From Bacteroidota bacterium (GTDB lineage: Bacteria > Bacteroidota > Bacteroidia > Bacteroidales > UBA10428), in contig JAHEEB010000102.1 of assembly GCA_024640925.1 (NCBI GenBank), forward strand, positions 1 through 9,417: a DNA stretch of 9,417 nt, read 5' to 3'. Positions 1 through 6,280 of this stretch are shown piece after piece. The translations under genes were made by a program, and so were the position numbers. Under the pieces are notes generated by a model. The model ran no database searches. It saw only the letters and a program-made list of their open reading frames with translations, and was not told the DNA's origin. Position 1 is the first letter of the stretch; each line of letters begins with the position of its first letter.

Positions 1-1
1 A

Positions 2-919
2 TTTATAAGAGCTGCCACATTCCAGGTCAGTTCCATTCAGAATGGCAGAAGCAGAGGCATGAGCCGAATCTGGATGAGTCATGTGTGCACCAACTTTGTA
101 AAAATTATCAATTGCACCACAGTCTGAGAGAATAATACCATCAAAGCCCCATTGTTCACGCAAAATCTGAGTCAATAATCTGTTACTTCCGCAACAGGGT
201 TCACCTTCAAAACGATTGTAGGCACACATCACTTCTTTTACTCTGCCTTTCTGAACAGTAGCTTTAAATGCCGGCAGATATGTTTCCCACAGATCTCGCG
301 GAGAGATGTTCTCAGCATTGAAGCTATGGCGATTCCATTCAGGGCCTGAATGTACAGCATAGTGTTTGACACAGGCATGCAGTTTATCGTACTGTTCCTT
401 ATCATCGCCTTGTAAACCAGTAATAACAGAAACTCCCATTTTGCTGGTAAGATAAGGGTCTTCTCCATAAGTCTCCTGACCACGTCCCCACCGGGGATCA
501 CGAAAAATATTAATATTTGGCGTCCACATGGTCAACCCTTGATAGCGCTTCATTTCACCCTTTTCCCGGGCTTGACGGTGTTTTACCCGTGCCTCATCCG
601 AAACAGCAGTGAAAATCTGGTTTAATAAATCATCATCAAACGATGCTGCCATACCAATTGCCTGCGGAAATACAGTAGCAGTTCCATTTCTTGCAACACC
701 ATGAAGTGCTTCGTTCCACCACTCATATTCTTTAATATTCAGACGGGGAATGGCCTCTGAGGCATTCATCATTAAAACGGTTTTTTCTTCAATTGTAAGA
801 CGATTGATCAAATCTTCGGCTCTATCTTCAGCTGACAGGTTTTTGTTTTTATATGGAGGTTGATTACATGAAATTACGAATAAATAAATGGATAAACCTG
901 CTAGTAAAACTTTTTTCAT
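2..919 (-). CDS. GH3 family glycoside hydrolase lipoprotein, beta-xylosidase/arabinofuranosidase-like (N-terminal part, runs off left edge)
   Basis: The first 306 residues of an exo-acting glycoside hydrolase that would release a terminal sugar from the non-reducing end of oligosaccharides. Residues 1-18 form a short lipoprotein signal with lipobox VISC (acylated Cys18), so the enzyme is membrane-anchored, in the periplasm or at the cell surface. The GH3 TIM-barrel signatures follow in order: EWWNEALHGVA (66-76), ATVFPQAIG (81-89), TPNINIFRDPRWGRGQE (133-149), YGEDP (151-155), the KH motif CVKHYAVHSGPEWNRH (183-198) and GIILSDCGAID (261-271), where Asp266 is the expected catalytic nucleophile. 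SDCGAI with WSPN/WTPN-type motifs is typical of GH3 beta-xylosidases and alpha-L-arabinofuranosidases, but sugar specificity is inferred. Such enzymes are usually about 750-870 residues; the C-terminal sandwich and Fn3 domains lie outside the window. The ATG at 919 directly precedes the signal peptide. The gene is divergent from the SusC gene, suggesting shared control. Confidence 0.93.
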   Translation of the reverse strand, partial: MKKVLLAGLSIYLFVISCNQPPYKNKNLSAEDRAEDLINRLTIEEKTVLMMNASEAIPRLNIKEYEWWNEALHGVARNGTATVFPQAIGMAASFDDDLLNQIFTAVSDEARVKHRQAREKGEMKRYQGLTMWTPNINIFRDPRWGRGQETYGEDPYLTSKMGVSVITGLQGDDKEQYDKLHACVKHYAVHSGPEWNRHSFNAENISPRDLWETYLPAFKATVQKGRVKEVMCAYNRFEGEPCCGSNRLLTQILREQWGFDGIILSDCGAIDNFYKVGAHMTHPDSAHASASAILNGTDLECGSSYK

Positions 920-969
920 AATAAAACTTTTCTCGGGTATTTACATTAATTCAAAAAAATAATTGAGCT

Positions 970-978
970 AAACCGTTT
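970..978. promoter_or_regulatory. Possible operator, AAAC-C-GTTT dyad
   Basis: AAACCGTTT is a perfect inverted repeat of AAAC around one central base, lying about 50 bases upstream of the GH3 start codon. Its AT-rich arms around a CG-containing centre resemble LacI-family operators. The match is short and could be chance. A related half-site, AAACGGT, occurs at 6250-6256 upstream of the pectate lyase start. Confidence 0.25.
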
Positions 979-995
979 GTGCATGAATAAGAATG

Positions 996-1017
996 TTGTA
1001 AACCAGCAATTTTACAA
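996..1017. promoter_or_regulatory. Inverted repeat TTGTAAA-N8-TTTACAA
   Basis: Perfect 7-base arms at 996-1002 and 1011-1017 are separated by 8 bases. The centre-to-centre spacing of 15 bases suits a dimeric regulator. It lies between the divergent genes, about 77 bases upstream of the GH3 start. It could be an operator or form a weak hairpin. No T-run follows it, so a terminator is unlikely. Confidence 0.3.
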
Positions 1018-1021
1018 AAGC

Positions 1022-1049
1022 TGTTAACAACTTCTAACTCGGTGTTAAC
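1022..1049. promoter_or_regulatory. Direct repeat TGTTAAC x2, 21-base period
   Basis: Identical TGTTAAC heptamers lie at 1022-1028 and 1043-1049, exactly 21 bases (two helical turns) apart on the same face of the DNA. AraC-type DNA-binding domains, including those of the hybrid two-component regulators that often control SusC/D loci, are known to bind direct repeats with such phasing. Binding here is inference. The first copy lies within the perfect palindrome TGTTAACA (1022-1029). Confidence 0.3.
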
Positions 1050-1113
1050 CCAACTAAATCAATAGGTTAGAATTTATATTGAAATTCGTCTTCAATTGAT
1101 TACTATGGGTTAA
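1045..1113. repeat. Inverted repeat TTAACCCA / TGGGTTAA
   Basis: Perfect 8-base arms at 1045-1052 and 1106-1113 enclose 53 bases. The left arm overlaps the second TGTTAAC repeat. A further dyad, GAATTT-N6-AAATTC, sits between them at 1070-1087. Long-spaced arms could be paired operators, but this may also be chance in AT-rich DNA. Confidence 0.25.
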
Positions 1114-1214
1114 ATATATGTGATTTTTAATATAAGAACTGATAGTATTGTCTCATTAATTAGTTTGGTTGTGCAGTCGATGGCATTTTCTTCTGTAATG
1201 CTTTATGTTCTTGA

Positions 1215-1224
1215 GTTTCGAAAC
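1215..1224. promoter_or_regulatory. Possible operator, perfect 10-base palindrome GTTTCGAAAC
   Basis: GTTTCGAAAC is identical to its reverse complement and lies about 190 bases upstream of the SusC start. A CG-centred palindrome with AT-rich arms resembles the general form of LacI- and TetR-family sites. No regulator gene is in the window to pair it with, so the assignment rests on symmetry and position only. Confidence 0.3.
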
Positions 1225-1412
1225 AGTATTTTTTGAGTATATGAGAACCTGATTTCAATAAATGATATTTTATGACGAATTGTTTGTATAAATCTTCTTT
1301 CTATTGAGAAACTAGTGAGATGTTATCTGGAAGGTATCTGTTTAATTTACATTACCTACTATTGAAGGAAATCCCTAATTAAACAGAATATTTCACTAAC
1401 AAATCTTATCCT

Positions 1413-4400
1413 ATGAAAAGAAAGAAATCATATTTGTTTTTGTGGAGAAAATCTGAGCCGGAAACATTTTTGAACACCCACACCGGAATGAAATTCCACA
1501 TATTTTTTTATTTCATTTTAACCTTGACCTTGTTTTTAATATCAGCCGATTTGAAGGCCGGAAATCAACCCGGGGTTGTTTCAGGTACTGTATTTGATGG
1601 TGAAACAGGCGGACCTTTGCCTGGTGTAAATGTGGTCATAAAAGGCAATAATAACGGTACGGTAACCAATCTTGATGGTAAATATACCATTACAGCTACT
1701 ACAGATCAGATACTGGTTTTTTCATTTGTCGGTTATTTAACAGAAGAAATTATAGTTGGTTCTGATAAAGGAATGGATGTATCACTTACACCAGATATTG
1801 CCAGTCTTGATGAGGTGGTGGTAATCGGGTATGGAACAGTGAAAAAAAGTGATTTGACAGGTTCCGTTGTTTCCGTAAAAAATGAAGACCTGATGGCAAT
1901 ACCAGTAACCAATGCTCTTGAAGCACTCCAGGGGAAGGTTGCAGGTATGGATATGACCAAATCAAGTGGTGAGGCAGGAGCAGGGATCAATTTTTCCATA
2001 CGTGGAAACCGATCGATTTCTGCTGCAAATTCACCTTTGATTATTGTCGATGGTATTCCTTACGGTACGAACCTCGACATCAGTCCTCAGGAAATTGCAT
2101 CTATTGAAGTTTTAAAAGATGCTTCATCTACGGCTATTTATGGTTCCAGGGGAGCTAATGGTGTTGTTCTGGTAACTACAAAAAGAGGATCATTCAATAA
2201 GACCCGTTTAACTTATAATATGTATGCCGGACCAAATACAGTGGCAGGTTACCCTGAGTTTACCAACGGACCAGAATGGATAGAAATGCGCAGAGAAGCT
2301 TACAGAGCTGCTGATCAATGGAGTTCGGAGGAAGATGATGCCAGTATTTTCGGAACATATTATCAACTTATTCAGGATAAGGAATTTATCAACTGGCAGG
2401 AAGAAATCATTCAACAAGGATTTGTACAAAACCACCAGTTGAGTTTTTCAGGAGGAAGTACAAAAACGGTTTATTCTATTTCAGCTGACTATAATAAAGA
2501 AGAGGGAATCCTTAAAAACGATGTTTTTAACCGCTTTACTTTAAGATCAACCCTGGACCATACGTTTAACAATTGGATAAAAATAGGATCGAGTATACAT
2601 TACAGCGTAACTGACCGCGACAGACGCGGCAATCCTTTCAATCAGGCAAATAAACAACCTCCGTTGGGTATTCCTTACGATGAGGAAGGAAATATCAATG
2701 TTTTTCCGTTTGGTAATGAAACATACAGCCCGTTAGCCGATGAAATTCCTGGTGCCTATACCAATAATGAAATAAGCAAAAAGATGCTGAGCACCAGTTA
2801 TGTTAATTTCAAGATTTTAAAATCTCTTTCATTCAGGTCAACACTCGGTCTCACCTATAACGACGAAAGAACTGGATTTTTTGCAGATCGTTATTCTCTT
2901 AGCCGATCGGGGCAACCTTCGTATGCCAAAGCAGAGAATACCAATTCAAATAGCTGGCAATGGGAAAATTTTCTCACCTTCGATAAAAAAATAGGGAACC
3001 ATGAAATACAGCTGGTTGCCGGTTCCAGTGCCTTTACATCTAAAAAAGAATGGTTTTTGGCAGAAGGTCAGGATGTTTTTTCGACGAACATGAAATTCTA
3101 CAACCTGTTGGCAACCGATAAAACATTAATGAATGTCAATAGCAGTTATTCGAAGGAACAAATGTTATCTGTTTTTGCCAGGTTGAATTATACTCTGTTC
3201 GACAGGTATTTATTGACTCTTGTGTCAAGAGCAGATGGTGCCTCTGTTTTGGCCCCCGAAAACAAATGGCAGGCTTTTCCATCAGGAGCACTGGCATGGA
3301 AAATTCATGAAGAACAATTTATGAAAACACAAAGTGTGGTTTCCATGTTAAAATTACGCACCAGTTATGGTCTGTCGGGCAACAGTTCTGTTGATCCTTA
3401 TGATACCGACAGCCGTTTAGGACAAACTATGTATTCGTGGGACGAAACCCCTGCTCAGGGATACTATTTAAGGACAATGGCAGCTGAAAATCTTGGATGG
3501 GAAACAACTTCAACTTTTAATGTTGGATTCGATTTTGGAATTTTCAGAAACCGGGTAACTGCTACTATCGACAGGTATTGGCAGCATACCTACGATCTGT
3601 TGTTGGAACGCAAACTGCCAACAGCCCTTGGATATTACAGTGTTACTGATAACATCGGCGAAACCGAAAACCAGGGGATCGAATGTACCATTAATTCTAC
3701 AAATATTGCTAATGTTTCCGGATTTACATGGACTACCGATGTTACATTCTCCCGTAACAAGGAGAAGATTGTTGCACTGGCCGACTCAACAACAGCAGAT
3801 ATTGAAAATGGCTGGTTTGTCGGATATCCGATAGAGGTATATTATGATTACAAAAAAACAGGCATCTGGCAACTTGGAGAAGAGGAAGCTGCTTTGGCTT
3901 TTGGCAGTTTTGTCCCTGGTGAAATCAAAGTCTCTGACTATGATCAGGATAGTATATTCAGTGCTGAAGATAAACATATAATCGGCAATCCCAGACCAAA
4001 ATGGACAATTGGTATCAATAACCGTTTTGATTACAAAGGAGTTGACCTTTCATTCTTTGTTTTTGCCCGTATAGGCCAGATGGTAAATAGCGAGGCTCAT
4101 AGCCGATACGATATGCAAGCTCTTGGTGTAAGTATAAAAGCAGACTACTGGACACCTGCAAATCCCACCAATGAGTATCCCAGACCCAATGTTACAGCTC
4201 CTCACAGGGAACTTATTTCAACCTTGGGTTATGTGGATGGCTCGTTTGTTAAAATCAGGGACATTACCCTGGGATATACATTGCCTAAAGCCTTCACTAG
4301 CAAATTTAAAATTTCAAATCTTCGATTGTATTCAACCATGAAGAACTATTTTACTTTCAGCAAGGTAAATCCATATGACCCGGAAAGAGGCGGGAGTGCA

Positions 4401-4451
4401 AGCTTTCCAATGACTAAACAGTGGATTTTTGGAGCAAACCTTACATTCTAA
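1413..4451 (+). CDS. SusC/RagA-like TonB-linked outer-membrane transporter
   Basis: A 1012-residue outer-membrane beta-barrel that would import oligosaccharides into the periplasm using TonB-ExbBD energy, in complex with the SusD-like lipoprotein encoded next. The hydrophobic signal segment is at about 27-46. A carboxypeptidase-regulatory-like beta-sandwich follows (about 55-127: SGTVFDGETGGPLPGVNV, then SFVGY). The TonB-box region is LDEVVVIGYG (132-141). The plug covers about 148-258 and ends in the family signature IEVLKDASSTAIYGSRGANG (231-250) and VVLVTTKRG. The rest is barrel, closing with an aromatic-ended strand (WIFGANLTF, C-terminal Phe) as expected for BAM-dependent insertion. Length is normal for the family. 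The start at 1413 leaves a basic 25-residue extension before the signal; Met26 (ATG at 1488) is the alternative, but such extensions are common in annotated SusC proteins. No Shine-Dalgarno site is visible. The substrate is inferred from the pectate lyase downstream. Confidence 0.96.
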   Translation: MKRKKSYLFLWRKSEPETFLNTHTGMKFHIFFYFILTLTLFLISADLKAGNQPGVVSGTVFDGETGGPLPGVNVVIKGNNNGTVTNLDGKYTITATTDQILVFSFVGYLTEEIIVGSDKGMDVSLTPDIASLDEVVVIGYGTVKKSDLTGSVVSVKNEDLMAIPVTNALEALQGKVAGMDMTKSSGEAGAGINFSIRGNRSISAANSPLIIVDGIPYGTNLDISPQEIASIEVLKDASSTAIYGSRGANGVVLVTTKRGSFNKTRLTYNMYAGPNTVAGYPEFTNGPEWIEMRREAYRAADQWSSEEDDASIFGTYYQLIQDKEFINWQEEIIQQGFVQNHQLSFSGGSTKTVYSISADYNKEEGILKNDVFNRFTLRSTLDHTFNNWIKIGSSIHYSVTDRDRRGNPFNQANKQPPLGIPYDEEGNINVFPFGNETYSPLADEIPGAYTNNEISKKMLSTSYVNFKILKSLSFRSTLGLTYNDERTGFFADRYSLSRSGQPSYAKAENTNSNSWQWENFLTFDKKIGNHEIQLVAGSSAFTSKKEWFLAEGQDVFSTNMKFYNLLATDKTLMNVNSSYSKEQMLSVFARLNYTLFDRYLLTLVSRADGASVLAPENKWQAFPSGALAWKIHEEQFMKTQSVVSMLKLRTSYGLSGNSSVDPYDTDSRLGQTMYSWDETPAQGYYLRTMAAENLGWETTSTFNVGFDFGIFRNRVTATIDRYWQHTYDLLLERKLPTALGYYSVTDNIGETENQGIECTINSTNIANVSGFTWTTDVTFSRNKEKIVALADSTTADIENGWFVGYPIEVYYDYKKTGIWQLGEEEAALAFGSFVPGEIKVSDYDQDSIFSAEDKHIIGNPRPKWTIGINNRFDYKGVDLSFFVFARIGQMVNSEAHSRYDMQALGVSIKADYWTPANPTNEYPRPNVTAPHRELISTLGYVDGSFVKIRDITLGYTLPKAFTSKFKISNLRLYSTMKNYFTFSKVNPYDPERGGSASFPMTKQWIFGANLTF

Positions 4452-4469
4452 CATAACAAATTGAAGAAC

Positions 4470-6179
4470 ATGAAAACAAAAAATATATCAAAAATAACAG
4501 TCCTTTTTATTCTGTTGCTTTTTACGGGTTGTTCCGATTTTCTGGATGAAGAGAACTATACTAATATTACAGGTGATTCATTCTATTCAACAGAAAAAGG
4601 AATTGAGAGCCTTGTTAATGCTTGTTATACTCCTTTAAGATTCTACTACGGTAAAGAGTTCAGCCTTGTTTATACAGAACTGGGAACGGATATTATTACT
4701 GCCGGAAATGGAATGATTGACAATCCTTATACATACTATAGAAGCGATATGGTAAGGGTTATGGACAAAGAACGTGATAAAAATTCTGATTACTGGAGAT
4801 ATTTTTACCTTGGATTGAACAATGCCAACTCTGCTGTAGCGCGTGTTCCCGAATCTGATTTACCATTGGAAACCCGTAAAATTCGTGAGGGTGAAGTATT
4901 GTTTCTCAGGGCATTTTATCTTTGGCATATTGTAAACATATGGGGTGGTGTTCATTTCACTACTGAAGAAAGTACTGAGACTACAAGCCAGTTGAACATG
5001 ACGGCGGAGAGTGTATTTTTTGATCAGATTATTGAAGATTTGCGTAAAGCCATTCCTTTATTGCCAGAAACAACTTCGGATTATGGAAGAGTTACAAAGC
5101 CTGCTGCACAGGCTTTTCTGGCCAGGACATATTTAAATGTATACGATTATTCTAATGCACTGGCATATGCCGATTCGGTAATTACACAGTATAATTATAA
5201 ATTGCAGGATGATTTCTCTGATCTTTGGGATGTAACTAAAGAAAAGAACAAAGAGATAATTTGGTCCGTAGTATGGTCAGAAAATGACGAGTATAGTGCA
5301 ACCATTCTCGAAGGTCAGCAGGACAATGATAATGAAGAATGGCTTGAACGAGCACCAGGAAGCCAATTGCATTTATTTTATGTAATGATCTATCACACAA
5401 TGACAATTAACGGGCAGGTACCGGTAGCACGAGATCTGATAAATGGCCGCAGCTTTAACCGTTTTATACCTACACAATTTTTGCTCGACCTGTATAATGA
5501 AAAAATTGACTCTCGTTACAATGCAACCTTCCAAACTACCTGGTTGGCAAATACCGAGATCACTTTAGCTAATGGTGATACAATGCACATTGGCGACACA
5601 GCCATATTTGTTACTAAAGATGTTGTTTCGGAAGAAGTGAGAGCCCAAAAACCATATTTGATTTTCGACCGCAATGATTTGTTTGAAGAAGACGGTAATC
5701 CTGCAGGTACAAGACAAACAAACTTCACGTTGAAAAAATTTCTCGATCCCACCCGCGATCCATTGGATGCCAACGATCAATCAAGTGGATTTGATGTTTA
5801 TGTTTTCCGTCTTGCCGAAATGTATTTTATTGCTGCCGAGGCTCAAATGTATCTTGGAAATAACCAGGGAGCAGCAGATTTAATCAATGTAATCAGAAGA
5901 AGAGCAGCTATTGACGGAACAGAAAGCCAAATGGAAATATCGGCAAATGATATCAGCCTTGATTTTATTCTGGATGAAAAAGCCAGGGAATTTGCCGGTG
6001 AATACATACGCTGGTTCGATCTGAAGAGAACAAACAAATTGGTGGAAAGGGTGCGGTTGCATAATACGGATGCTGCACCTAATATACAGGAATATCATCG
6101 TAACAGACCTATTCCGGAAAACGAATTGAATGCAGTTACAAATAAAGATGTATTCAAACAACACGAAGGATATAATTAG
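4470..6179 (+). CDS. SusD/RagB-like glycan-binding outer-membrane lipoprotein
   Basis: A surface lipoprotein of 569 residues that would bind oligosaccharides and form the lid over the SusC-like channel. Residues 1-20 are a lipoprotein signal with lipobox FTGC (Cys21), followed by the family-typical CSDFLDEE. The N-terminal TPR-like SusD region includes EVLFLRAFYLWHIVNIWGG (142-160) and AAQAFLARTYL (212-222). The C-terminal RagB/SusD region includes FRLAEMYFIAAEAQ (446-459), the conserved ILDEKAREFAGEYIRWFDLKR (500-520), RPIPENEL (546-553) and the terminal HEGYN. I chose the ATG at 4470. An in-frame TTG at 4461 would add three residues, but ATG puts a Lys-rich n-region directly at the signal, as expected. 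The gene starts 18 bases after the SusC stop, so the two are surely co-transcribed. Ligand identity cannot be read from sequence alone. Confidence 0.96.
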   Translation: MKTKNISKITVLFILLLFTGCSDFLDEENYTNITGDSFYSTEKGIESLVNACYTPLRFYYGKEFSLVYTELGTDIITAGNGMIDNPYTYYRSDMVRVMDKERDKNSDYWRYFYLGLNNANSAVARVPESDLPLETRKIREGEVLFLRAFYLWHIVNIWGGVHFTTEESTETTSQLNMTAESVFFDQIIEDLRKAIPLLPETTSDYGRVTKPAAQAFLARTYLNVYDYSNALAYADSVITQYNYKLQDDFSDLWDVTKEKNKEIIWSVVWSENDEYSATILEGQQDNDNEEWLERAPGSQLHLFYVMIYHTMTINGQVPVARDLINGRSFNRFIPTQFLLDLYNEKIDSRYNATFQTTWLANTEITLANGDTMHIGDTAIFVTKDVVSEEVRAQKPYLIFDRNDLFEEDGNPAGTRQTNFTLKKFLDPTRDPLDANDQSSGFDVYVFRLAEMYFIAAEAQMYLGNNQGAADLINVIRRRAAIDGTESQMEISANDISLDFILDEKAREFAGEYIRWFDLKRTNKLVERVRLHNTDAAPNIQEYHRNRPIPENELNAVTNKDVFKQHEGYN

Positions 6180-6195
6180 TATGTAATTAATTTTG

Positions 6196-6233
6196 AGCCT
6201 TGTTCGATTTAAATTATCGAACAGGGCTTTTTT
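6196..6233 (+). terminator. Intrinsic terminator after the SusD gene
   Basis: The 13-base arms AGCCTTGTTCGAT (6196-6208) and ATCGAACAGGGCT (6216-6228) pair throughout with one G-T wobble. The loop is TTAAATT, and a run of six T follows (6228-6233). It begins 17 bases after the SusD stop and lies 47 bases before the pectate lyase start, so the transporter pair and the lyase are probably uncoupled in part or fully. Confidence 0.9.
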
Positions 6234-6280
6234 ACAATAATAGATTTCCAAACGGTAATAATGGAATTAATTATTAAAAG

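Larger units (their letters stand above)
920..1412. other. Divergent intergenic region between the GH3 and SusC genes
   Basis: There is no credible coding sequence here; the longest ATG-led frame noticed, from 983, ends after 14 codons. The stretch is AT-rich and must hold the promoters for the leftward GH3 gene and the rightward SusC/SusD genes. I searched by eye for the Bacteroidota sigma-ABfr pattern (TTG about 20 bases upstream of TAnnTTTG) on both strands and found only partial matches, so no promoter is called. The left third (970-1113) is rich in short dyads and repeats, listed separately. The long untranslated leader on the SusC side could hold further regulatory structure, but I see no recognised riboswitch. 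Confidence 0.8.

Noticed and set aside
238..501. Open frame of 87 codons on the minus strand
   Set aside because: It overlaps the GH3 coding sequence in another frame of the same strand; the GH3 frame carries clear family motifs and this one has none.
1205..1290. Sigma-ABfr-like promoter fragments (TAtgTTCT, TTTG near 1282)
   Set aside because: Only partial -7 matches were found and none has a TTG at the right distance upstream, so no promoter is called.
4461..4469. TTG at 4461 as the start of the SusD-like gene
   Set aside because: ATG at 4470 is in frame and gives a standard lipoprotein signal; the TTG start adds only three residues with no supporting signal.
5880..6251. Open frame of 123 codons on the minus strand
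   Set aside because: It lies opposite the conserved SusD C-terminus and spans the terminator hairpin; it resembles no known protein and is an antisense shadow.
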